Shown here: piece by piece, positions 1 to 11,200 of the stretch | How the letters are laid out: each line of letters begins with the position of its first letter | Numbering within the stretch: position 1 is the stretch's first letter | Source: Hydractinia symbiolongicarpus | Taxonomy: Eukaryota; Cnidaria; Hydrozoa; Anthoathecata; Hydractiniidae | Length of the DNA stretch: 64,000 nucleotides | Reading direction: 5' to 3' | Assembly: GCF_029227915.1 (NCBI RefSeq) | Contig: NC_079878.1 | Coordinates: forward strand, 7,316,001 to 7,380,000 | The notes under the pieces: model-generated | The model's database searches: none | What the model saw: only the letters and a program-made list of their open reading frames with translations | What the model was told of the DNA's origin: nothing | Translations under genes and position numbers: made by a program

Positions 1-144
1 TAGGAGATCTTATAATTAAGAAGCATTATACACTCTATGAAGAGAACCTAAAACAATGACCAATACTAACCCAAAATTGGGAAAGTTTTCTGTAGAAACT
101 AAACTGTTGCGTCTATAATTTAAAGCATTGTTTTGCACGATTTC

Positions 145-243
145 AGCCTGGTTTCCACTATTGACAAAAGCATAAGCAACACGCGTTCACACATGGATTT
201 TATCATGCTTATGTTTACGCTTGTCACTAGTGGAAACCAGGCT
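145..243. repeat. Foldback MITE, 99 bp
   Basis: The two ends are perfect 16-bp inverted repeats (AGCCTGGTTTCCACTA and its complement). The interior also partly pairs (AAGCATAAGC against GCTTATG). This is a typical tiny non-autonomous foldback element. No convincing target duplication was seen. Confidence 0.7.
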
Positions 244-475
244 TTAAATTTATCAAACTAAAATTTACAGCAGCTCTATATATTTGAAATTCCGTGTATA
301 CTTTCGTGAATATTTTGGTCATTCAAGTTGAGTGATATATACAAAATATCTACATTTTTCACGTTTGAGAAGGTGGTCTTCTAATAAAACAGTTCGCACA
401 AGCGACCAATAAGCTGTGGCGATATCACAATATTATCCATTTCAGTTCTTTACAAATATTTGCTCATCAACTTTT

Positions 476-481
476 TTTATT
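476..481 (-). terminator. Candidate poly(A) signal of the C8orf33-like gene
   Basis: TTTATT on the plus strand reads AATAAA on the minus strand, about 95 nt downstream of the TAA stop at 577-579. Spacing and motif suit a 3' end signal. This rests on the motif alone. Confidence 0.45.
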
Positions 482-576
482 TGAATACCCGCTGTGATGA
501 GGAAGGCGACTTTTATATTCTAGATAACATCAAATTCAGGTAACCACGTCCGTTTTCTTCCATCTCCAACAATCTT

Positions 577-3500
577 TTATGATGGTTCAGGAAAATTGAA
601 ACAAAAACCGTACGATTTTTCGCTGGTAGGTGAACAGGTTGGCTGAAAGTAAATAGAATTAGAAAAATTACTTAAAAATCTTGCGTCACTTAAACAATGC
701 AAACTACATTTATCATGAACGACGCAAAACTATGAAAATAGCTTCATTAGTTGTCGTATTAATGTCGTGAAATTGTTACACCATTATATCTGACTTCTCT
801 CTTAAGTAGCCTTTCACATGCACCCGACATCAGTTTTCATGGAGTTTTCATTTCATTTCATTCTTTGTACACATGCACAGTAACTTTTTGTACAGGCGCA
901 ACAGTTTCATCTAGGGTAAATCTTGTTTACGTGAATGCTTTAAAGGGCGAAATAGTAACATCGAAATGAGTCCCACCTCGCCGAAATCACGTAAACAGAC
1001 TGAGACATTGAAAATAATAATTACAGTTTCTTATTAGAGTAAAAATCTAGATTAAAGGAGTGTAGGGTGGGGTGGAGTGGGGTATAGTTTCATTATGAAA
1101 TAGAAACGCCATCTTCACTATAAACACTTACCATGTCATTGGATTTCTTCTTTATAAACACACTTTCTTTAAGTTTGTTTTCGTCGGTAGCCGTGAAAGA
1201 AGGTGGAACTGTAAAAAAAAATTAAGAGATGCAACAGACAAGCAGATATCGAGCAATTTCACATAGATGCAGATTTTCAAAGATGTATTTAGAGCAGACT
1301 TGGTGAGACACTCAACTGTATAGTTTGCCGAACTATCTAAAAGGAATTAATTGTCGCGGGTATTAATTTTTGTGTCAATTTAGGTCCTGCAAATATTATT
1401 TCGTAAATTCGCGAAAATTAATTCCCGCAAAAGTTAGATTTTCTCTCCTATCATTAACAATAACACTATATAATTTTTTTGTAATTTATATTGAAATTTT
1501 AAGTTTAACAGCCTTTATGTTATGTCTCAACCTTTGGAAAACGGAATTGACTGAGAAACGAAATATCATCACCTTTTTTCGCGAAATTCGCGATATTTAA
1601 TTCTTGCAAAATATTAAGACCAGCCAATTTTGCGAAGATTGATTCTTACGAAAACAAAATTTTATTTATCAGGTTTACAAACCTAATATCAGTTACTATA
1701 GCCTGTGTTCCACAACAAGGATATATGTGTTATTCTACGCAAAATATCTTTCAATAGCGGACATCCAAGTTTTTCACTCGTGTAGGGGGTTCATGAAATA
1801 ATTTCCGTTGTGTTTCATTTCGTTAAATACACATCTAGAAGAAACGTCGCATTGACAAACACTTATTTTCTACAACTCCATGTACTCCACACTATGAAAT
1901 ACGTAAGATTTTCTTCTTCAACCTGTATGGTTCACACCTCTCAGCTCACCAAGCTTTACTATCAAACTACACAGAGACAATCAACAAAAGGTGTGATATC
2001 TAACCTTGACTATGTATTTTTCTTTCTTTCGCCATTTTGTTTCTATAATCTCCAAAATTGACTTTCATCAGCATCCTTTTCTTAGGCTGAGCAAAGAAAA
2101 TACAAATTAGGTCGGCCATTATCATTGTTAGGAAAGTATCACTATCTCTTTAAGTAGTAAAGCTTGTAATCATAAGTTTTCATGTTGGAATCTCTACTCC
2201 GGCGCATTTTAAATGTAGTGTTGTCAGCCCATTTGATGCCATCTGCTGGCCGTTAACCAGCTTGTGTTGCAAGCAAGCAAGTTAAAGCAATGCTAAACGT
2301 ATATCTTGTTACTTAATTATAATCAACAACGAAGATATATTTCATTTAGTAAAATCTGGACATTATTACCTTCGGTGTTTTTGGTGACTTAAGTTGGTTC
2401 AATAATTTTGTGCTATTGACGACTAAAATATATAAAGATGTAACATTGTTAAATTATGTTTGGATAGGTTCCACCTAATATGCGTCAACTTGATGTGAAT
2501 CTAGCGTGTTTATTCTGCAAATTAAATAATTTTTACCCTGTGGGTTCAATTTTGAACACTCAAGGATTTGTTACATACAAATATAAGAAGCAAATATGTC
2601 AAAAGAATAATAACAATTTAGTAGTCAGAATGTTCTCCCGCGTTCTCAGTATCCGTTAAACGGCTATTTCTCTATTTAATTTTATTCCACATTTCATTTA
2701 ACTAGAAATCACATAGAAGATTAAAATCAACGGGAGCATGTGTTATTGTTATCCAACGCTTAGTTATCATGGCCTCGATATAGCACATGCAAAATATTAC
2801 ATTAAGCTACACGAAAATAACTTGCTGTATTAAATTAATTTCGAGAAGCAAACTGTTTTGAGGCGTCTAAGAAGAAATCATTTTATCTCTGGACCACCCT
2901 ATGGCACGTCCTCTGAAAGTTCCTAAAGTGTAAATGCCCGATCTGGATCCAACTGCCACTCTTTCAAATTTCTGGATAACACGCTAGTAGTTTCAGAATT
3001 ATTTTGTTTAAACAATGAAGGATCCCTAAAAAACTATTAAGCAATCCCAGACAAAATGACACAGAGTTCACCACAAAATATATATATGCAATTGATAAAC
3101 AAAACAAGTTGCCGAAAAGTTAAAAAGGGCAAGGTAGCCAAGAACAAAGCTGGTCAAATATTAACACACTACCTTGATCTTTTGTTGGTTTTTGAGTTTT
3201 GACACCAAGCTCTATCTGTTTTATACACCAACAAAGTTCTTCTTCGAAGTTATCTACTGTATCATCTGTTGCAACTTCTTCCACATTCTACACAATAATA
3301 AATCAAAGATACTTTTTTTATTTTAAAATTTGCAATCGCTGAACACACTTTACAACCTTAGTTCTTGTTTGGTTATCATATGTATAAAAACTTCAAAGAG
3401 AAGCTTAAAGTTCCTACAAACTATGGAATCAACACGCCTTTAAAAATTGCAGAAATTTTTTAAGTTACACCAATCGAAACAGTAAGAAGCATATGATTGA

Positions 3501-3924
3501 CATATTCCATCACAACAGGGACTCCCTCACAAGACCAATAATTCATAATTTCCTAAGCAGTCCCAGCAAAAAGGTACGAAGTTTGTTATTATACTGGTCG
3601 GTGGCCCGTGGATATTTCCACGGATTCGTGCGTCCTTTAGTTATCGCTGTCTTGCTATTTGCGGTACATTTTGCGTGACATAGAGAACACATAAAACGTT
3701 CTAAAAAGTCCGAATTTTTTTTAACAGTGCTGGCAATTTTTTTGTGACCAAAAAGCTACTGCTAGAAATACCTTTTCACTTTGTCGTTGTGGTTGCTGTT
3801 GTGGTTGCTGTTGTGGTTGCTGTTGTTTCTTTTTCAATTTTGCAGCTTCTCGTTTCTTCTTATTTTTCTTTTGTTGCTTTGTTAATTGTTCTTCATCATT
3901 GTTGGTTAATTCTTCTTTTTCCAT
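577..3924 (-). CDS. UPF0488 / C8orf33-like protein (five exons found, one missing)
   Basis: Function is unknown in any organism I can recall. Minus-strand exons: 3924-3772 (start MEKEEL; a Lys-rich stretch KKNKKKREAAKLKKK, then three QQQP-type repeats), 3287-3173 (EELCWCIKQIELGVKTQKPT, the family signature), 2086-2005 (PKKRMLMKVNFGDYRNKM, matching the KKRQxMRxxFGDYR block), 1208-1132 (ATDENKLKESVFIKKKSNDM) and 642-577, ending in FCFNF plus a short tail and TAA. The family usually ends in FRFNF. All junctions have GT..AG and the phases agree (0, then 1; 0 to 1; 1 to 0; 0), except that exons 3287-3173 and 2086-2005 cannot be joined directly because a stop would arise. A short exon of length 3n+2 encoding the conserved 'ALRTLRS' link must lie between them; I did not find it. 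A possible upstream 5' exon lies at 4017-3980. The family call is strong, the exact N-terminus is not. Confidence 0.78.
1330..1660. repeat. AT-rich dispersed repeat with CGCGAAAATTAATTCCCGC modules
   Basis: Several degenerate copies of a module resembling TTCGCGAAAATTAATTCCCGC occur in both orientations (for example near 1340, 1411 and 1580). The same module recurs at about 45570-45640. It lies between exons of the C8orf33-like gene. Confidence 0.5.
3594..3690 (-). mobile_element. Helitron-like 3' end fragment
   Basis: On the minus strand this ends with a hairpin (CCGTGGA..TCCACGG) followed 6-7 nt later by CCAG-T, close to the CTAG-T ends of the copies at 13948, 38766-39204 and 60837-61567. 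The plus-strand tail (GCGTCCTTTAG, then CTTGCTATTTGCGGTAC) is shared with the copy at 13948. It is a short relic. The inner border is uncertain. Confidence 0.5.
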
Positions 3925-3979
3925 TTTATATTCTACATTATACACGCATGAAGTTTTATTTTTTTCTATACTAACTTAC

Positions 3980-4017
3980 GTTCCAATACTATAAGGCTCG
4001 TTTTCATTAGAAGGCAT
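3980..4017 (-). other. Possible 5' exon of the C8orf33-like gene (probably leader)
   Basis: An ATG at 4017 opens a short frame (MPSNENEPYSIG) that ends at a good GTAAGT donor at 3979. A 47-nt intron would lead to the acceptor at 3933. The phase does not fit this ATG, since a stop follows at once. Either this is 5' leader and translation starts at 3924, or another ATG at 4005 (MKTSLIVLE) is used. It is kept separate from the CDS for that reason. Confidence 0.35.
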
Positions 4018-5233
4018 AGGAAAAACCCGCCTAGGGCAGATGAAAATCCTTTGGATAAAAAGAATTTTTTTCAAAAAAAAATGAGATCAGATGCTGATGT
4101 CAAAGGACGCTGATGTTATTAACAAAAATTTTGCTCTTTTTAATTTTTTTAATTTTAAGAATAAATTGATTACTATTTTCCATTTTGTTTATAAAAAAAA
4201 GAATATAAAATCAGCGTCTGATATTACGCTCATGGCCAAAAAAAAGTTCTTCGGACGAAGGACCATTTAGTCAATTTTGCATTCTTTAAATTGTACTATT
4301 GACTCTGAAAGACAGAATGTCAGGGGTAATGGGCCTAAAATGCAACAAAAATAAATGAACAAATAAGTAATCGTAATTCTTTTGGCTTTTAATTTAATAT
4401 ATACTTATATATACCGCAAGTGGTTTTAAATATGTTTTTATATAAAAGCTGAAGTGAGAGAACATTGGTTAGATTTTTTTTTTTTAAATTTGTTTTAAAA
4501 GTTTGTGCCATTGGTTGATTTCATTCAACCGATGGCACAAACAAAACAAACCTGTACATATTAACTTTGAAACAAACCTGTACATATTAACCAATGTGTA
4601 ATACAAATCTGAAATTCACCAACAGAAAAAGAAAACTCAGTTTTAAGGTATAGTAATATTCATAAACATTTTATGAGAGAGTAAAGAAAAAGACAGAAAG
4701 TTAAAAAAGCAATAATGACTTGCACAACAAACTAGCATATGGTAGCACAAGCTGCTTTTAATTATAAAATAAAAAGAGAGCACTGCAAAAGCTGCCATTT
4801 TAGATGTAAAAAATAATGTTTCCTAATTAACTTGCAATTGTTTTACCCAAAATTTTTATTAAAAAAGAAAGCAAAAGTTCAACAAGAAATTAACACAATG
4901 TCATTTTTCTTCCATTTTTTAGTAGCCAAGCATAAAGGTAGCACTACATGCTTGATAGAAAAAAATATCAAATATCTAAAAACAATGCCAAAAATTACGA
5001 TTTAATTAGCTAAAACACATATTTCATAATAAAATATGCATGAAATTAAAGAACAAAGAAAAAATGAAAAATTCTTTAAAAAAAACAGTGTTATGATCTG
5101 CATAAAAATTAAGTCTCTTTTGTATTAGTAGTATTATTAACCCTAGTATCATTCTGTTCCATGTACAAAAATATCAACATGTGTACAATATAATCTAGAT
5201 TACATATACATATACACTAATCTAACGCAGCTG
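4018..5233. other. Gap between the C8orf33-like and CTDNEP1-like genes
   Basis: AT-rich, with poly-A and poly-T runs, the hairpin at 4501-4541 and short direct repeats. No coding exon was seen. Part of it is probably the 3' UTR of the CTDNEP1-like gene and the promoter of the C8orf33-like gene, both on the minus strand. Confidence 0.5.
4501..4541. repeat. Near-perfect hairpin in the CTDNEP1-like 3' flank
   Basis: The 18-nt arms GTTTGTGCCATTGGTTGA and TCAACCGATGGCACAAAC pair with one G-T wobble around a 5-nt loop. Just downstream, a segment containing AAACCTGTACATATTAAC is repeated directly (about 4548 and 4573). The hairpin lies about 0.7 kb past the CTDNEP1-like stop on the minus strand, so it could be in a long 3' UTR or be a small foldback element. 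Confidence 0.55.
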
Positions 5234-8200
5234 TCATAGGAATGGCCTATGTAAGTTCCTTCCTAATATAGACCGCACATCATTTGTGAAACGTAGTGCA
5301 TCAAGGATGGGTAAAAGATTCAACAGAGCTGTATCAGAGGGGTCGGCAAACCACGAGACTATTGGAATTGCATTGTCTAAAAATAAAAACAATTTTCAAG
5401 TTAAAAAACTATAAGGCCTTTTTCTGGATGATTATTACAAAGTAAAATAAATGATAGTACAAATAGATTTATTTTATTTGAGTCTTGGTAGACATATTAT
5501 AAATAAAACAAAGTTATGTAGACATCAATATCTTGACTGTTGTGTAAGTTTATCGAAACATTTCTTTTTTTTAAAAAAAACTATTAATATATTAAGTATA
5601 TGTTTGTGATGTCATTAATAAACTTAATTGGTCCAGTTTTGTTTGTTTCTCCATGTATGTTCAAACAGAAGTTTATTTAGTGTATATCCAGTTTTGGCTA
5701 TATGCTTTGCAAATACTGACAACGGAGGATTTACTATATAGTAGCCTATTTCTTTGTGTTTGTGAAGAATTTAAGCATCATATCGTAAGGAATTTAATTA
5801 AAACTGACTTTGTTTTATGGTTTCACATAGTGTAAAATGAATGTACATCTAACTTTGTTTTATTTACAATTAATCTAACAAAATTTAAATAAAATGAATC
5901 TATTCGGAACTTCATTTATTTTATTTTAGAATATAAAATTGATAATGCAAGTTTTAAAATAAAATAAAAGAGTATATAACGCAACCAAAAGCCATTACAT
6001 TACCTGGATTGCCTTTATAAGCACCAGGAGAATTGTCTAATATAAATATTCTGGATAAGTCTTGTGTGATAACAGTTAAATCTTTAGAAAAGCCTCCAAT
6101 ATCCACTTTACAATGCTAACAATGACAAATAAAAACAAAAAACAATTTTTATAATTTCCCTGTGATGTGAAGAATGGCTAAAAATAAGTAAAGTGCATCA
6201 AAATACAGCAAATTCATTGCAAGCAGACATGACTGTCAAAATTTAATTGTTATTACGGCTATTTCTAGACCACTCCTATTCGTCCCTAAGAATTTTAACC
6301 ACGATTACCTGTCTGTAATATCTCCTATTTAATATTCCTTTATTTCTGTCTAGTTTGTCAGTTACAGCTGAACCATAAACTTCCATACTTGCTGTAAAAA
6401 CAACTAAATCATACCACTGGCTGATCTAAATATGAAAAATGTGAGTATCAGGACAATAAATCAACGTCCGTTAATATCAGCATTCGAAAGTATACTATTG
6501 TATAATTGTTCATTCTATGTCAATGTCATTGATGAAGGCCTTTCATTTTTAATAAATACAGGACTTAAAAAGGAACACTTGATCAATTAGAAGTCCAACA
6601 CCGAGAGCTAACATAATTTCAACAGAAAGTTGGAAATAGTTAAACTGCATAAAATCTGAACTGTCGACGAAGTAAAGAAAGAAATATATACAGCAACACC
6701 TACAGTGTCTAAAAAGAAATCCACATGTGGTCTTTTATGTACATAAAAACGAACTGGATGTCTGTCTATCGTAACCTAGTTAAAAAAAGACATACGTAAA
6801 CCTTTATAAATCAGGACATAAAGGATAACTCCAGGTAAAATACAAGGCTTCTGGTCTTCATGTGTTTCATTTATACTAATGCAAAAAACATTAAACCAAA
6901 TTTTTTGAATCATGTGTATTTTATTATGTCAATCCACTGTTTTGATCAGTTCAGAATTAGACATTTTCTAACAATTATTGCCCTCAAAATCTTGCTTGAC
7001 TGATATATGACTTTCAAATGTATTGGAAACAATAAAATAGATTTATCAAATTTCAGTGAGGAAGACTTAAGGATCAAGAGGTCCGTCAAGACTAATATTT
7101 TAAAATTAACAGGTAGAAATGCATCAGTTGTTATTCAGCATAGAACCTAACACAAATTTTATGAAACAAAAGGAAATGCCAGAGGTAAGTAAAATTACAA
7201 GACTTATTGAGAAATTACACTATTTGAAACCAAGATAATCATTTAATAAAAATTGTAAACTTGAAGTAAATATCTTTTTTCATCCCATCAACCCTTTATA
7301 AATTTGCATCCCTCTTAACTGTGACACCATGGACTGCTGTGAATATTTTATAATGAATGGAAACAAATGCGGTAATTAATTTAAATACATTTTACATGTG
7401 ATAACTTAATCTTATATATTAATTCCCTTGCGTGAGTAAAACTGTGAGTCCACGACACGGAAATCACGGGTCACTTTCTTATGACGTGGCTGTACGCTAA
7501 AATTTAACTAAAAAGATTAGGGATGTACTTCATAGAAATCGCACATAAGGTGTAAATATATAACCCGCTGCTAATAACGATATAAATATATATACCCTTA
7601 TGCCAAAAAACTCTATGTTAGCATATATATATAGGTATCGCTACATATGAAACGGTATTAGATATTCACAAAGCATACGGACTGTTAAATGAAGTTCTTA
7701 GCATAAAACGGAAATTGTGTTTACGAAAAAGATGGCTGTTCTTTTTGAGTATTCTCTACTCTTTCATTCAAAATAAATCTTTAAAAAAACATTTGAAGAA
7801 GAGCATGGTTTTATAAATTAATCATAGCAAGGTTCTGTAAGGTTTTATCATGTTTTATTTTCAGTTTTGATTATATTATTGTTGCCAGACATGTTTTATA
7901 GCTAGCATCACAAAAAGCCAACCACCACCAACAACTAGCTAGCTAGCTAGGAATATATATATATATATATATATGTAGCCATGTTCTTTATACTTAGCTA
8001 AGTCTTCAGTTTATATTTAAGTGACTAGCTATTAGCTGCTGTAGCTAGCTAATGTTAGCTTTAAACTAAAGATTCCCAGTATATATATTCCCACAAAACC
8101 CATCAAACGTTATTAACCCTGAAGATTTTAAACATTTTCCTGGTTTTTTTTAGTTTGGAAGTTCTTTTCCTCCAAATATTGTGAAAATAAAGTTCAGAAA

Positions 8201-11200
8201 TTACTTATTTTTAAAATGTAAATTTAATTTGTTTCAAATTGTGGTTTTGACATTTTCATGTAAGAATTTGTGGGCAAAAACCTTAATCAGCATGCTAAAA
8301 GAACTGACTTTTCTTAATTTAGAATTACTAAACACAACCATTTTCTTACATTTAGTGTAAACTTTTGTGCGTATGGCTTATATTTAATACACCAAAAGAG
8401 CTACTTTGTTGATTTCAATTTTATACTCTTTGTAAGCTATTTTTTTCTTCTTTTTGACATTTTGAATTAACTTATTGTTGTAGAAGGCATATAATATACA
8501 TGCATATAAAAAAATGGAATTTTGCAAATTTCTGTTTTACCACTCAATTTTTACATTTTATAAGTTATTTGGAACAGAATGGTATGAAATAGACCAAAAT
8601 ACCTGATCTTAGTTGTTTTTAATTTACAGGCTGTGTCTGTGAAACTTTAAGGGGAACATTTGGGGGAAGACAATGACATGATATATACTGATAGAACTGA
8701 TTTTTGTTGTGTTAGATGTTATATCTGAACCTTTTTGACATTTTATGTTAATTTTGCGAGGAAGGACCATATATATATACACAGAAGAATTCAATTTTAC
8801 ACCTTGCAAGCTTTGTTTTTCTATATTTTGTATAAATTCTTACTGGGGAGGACTCCGTGCAATATATCGAAATGACTGATCCTTCTCGATTTAAATTTGA
8901 TGTGTTCTAAATTGTATATAGTTTTGGAAATTTTGTGTAAGATTTAATGGGTAAGGGCTAGATGCAATATGTCAAAAAAACTTTTTTTGTTGAATCAGAA
9001 GCACTCCCTACAACCATTCTTTTTTTTACAGTTTGTGAAGCTTTTGTGAGGAAAGAGTGTATGCAATATTATCGAAATAACTGATTTTTGTTGCAAATAT
9101 TCTTTTAGAGGGCATATGCAGTAGATATATGTACCGAAATAATTAAATTTTGCAAACTTTGATTTTGTTGTTACCTCTCATTTTTTACATTTTGATTAAA
9201 CTTTTGTGGGAGACCGTCAGTATGCGAAGGACCAAAATAAGAGATTTTAGTATTATTTAGAATTTGTATTTTGTGTTGCAAAATTGGTGCAAAAATTGAC
9301 ATAAAATGAACTTATATACAGATTGATTGCTGTTGTTTAACATGACTCATTATGACTTATATATATATATTATGAAAATTTGTGACAGAATACTATGTGA
9401 GATTTGAAATTTTGTTTACTTTGTTGATGGTAAAACAGCATGCAAATTGCTAAAAGGACTATTAATTTTAGGTTTAAATACTGTTTTTTTGTTGGCATTT
9501 TGTCTAAAGTTTGGTGAGGAAGGACCGTATGCAATATATCAAATAATGTTTTATTGCATTATAATTTATCCTTGCAAATCCCTTTTTAACACCTTAGATA
9601 AAAATTTCTACTTAGGCAAAATTTATTGTTTATTTTTCACATTTTGTGTCAACCTTTGGCAGGGTTTGCAATAAACTAACTGATTTTAACATATACAATG
9701 AGAGAGATTTGTGTTTGACATTGATCAGCTTTTTTGTATATATGTGGCGTTTTGAGTGATTTAAATTTTATGGGTGAGATGTATGTTGAAATGCTTTTTA
9801 AAAACTTTTTTCCGAATAATTTTCGCATTTGTCAGATGGTCAGAGCAAGTAATTTTAGTAGATTTAGATTTTAAATGTCACATATGTACTGCAGTTGTTG
9901 AAAACCTTTAATATTTTTGGTCATTTATATAATAATGCAGATGTAAGATGCGCACTGCTGTATTGTTTGTTTTTTGATGGACATATATCTGCTACATAAA
10001 TTAAATGGAATACAGTGGATTCTTTCACGGGAAACAGCTAGTAAAACTTAAAAGTGAATAGTTCACAAAATATATTATACCTTTAATACAAAGTCAGGAG
10101 GAGTGGATGGCTTCACTGTTGGCCTAGCAACACTGTAAACAAAAAACGAACATGCACAACACTAAAATATACCTACTAAACACTCCAGACTCTTTTTTTT
10201 GATTTATTGCCTTTGAGATTTATATCATGAAAATATAAGAGATCCTATACCCTTCGTGATGAGAATGAATTAATGTTTCATCTAAATCTAACACCATAAC
10301 CTTCCTTGGTACCAATCCTAAAAATGGATGTAAATAAACAATATACTCAACTAAAAATTTCCTAGAAATTAATAATAGATATTAACCTAGAATTACATTA
10401 AAATTGATATTCTTAAAGGGAACCCGAGGTATAAAATAATGTTAGACTTACATTATAGAGCTTAACAAGTTAGTTAACAAGTCTTTTTAAATTTTTTAAA
10501 AATTTCTTTTCGTTTTTAAGATATTCACATTTAAAGAATTTCAGATTTATAGGGTATATACAGGGTTTATAAAAGCTTACCCAGAAAATTTAATTGCAAA
10601 CCAAGTTGCAGATCCCGAGTTATTGAGTCGTCAGCAAAAAAATATGAGGCCTGGGACGAGCAAGCGAGTGTCATTTTGGCAAAAAATTTATGTTAATCAA
10701 TTAACCTTTATAATATCTATGCATTGATAAAGTTTGAATACACACCCTTAACAGGTCTAAAATTACTGATGAAAGAATATGTCCAAATTTGTTATTTATA
10801 TTAATGAAATAGTAAATAAAGTGCTAGATTGTAGATTGTTATTTCCTGGAGTCAAATTGTGTCATTTATCACATTTATAAGGTGAAAGTCCAAAATCACT
10901 TCAATTAAGTCCCACAGTCAATGGTTTCACTGTTAAAAGCGATGCAACCTTAGTATTATCAGAAAACTATCGCTAAATACATGTTCGTACGAACATGTGA
11001 CGCAACCGTTGTAACTCAAACACACTGATACCAATAAAAAGTCGATGAAATGTAGTTTTTGAAACTGTCCCTATTTCTTCAGCGCGTGCTAACGGCTAGA
11101 ATTGGTACCACCGTAAAAAATGAATTATTTATCTAGATTTTTAAATAAAGCGCTACCACAGCGCAGAGTGTAATCGCCGAGTTCCAGCAATCATGTCAAA

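Noticed and set aside
3744-3974. Plus-strand frame rich in Val/Phe
   Set aside because: Shadow of the Gln-rich exon of the C8orf33-like gene on the minus strand.
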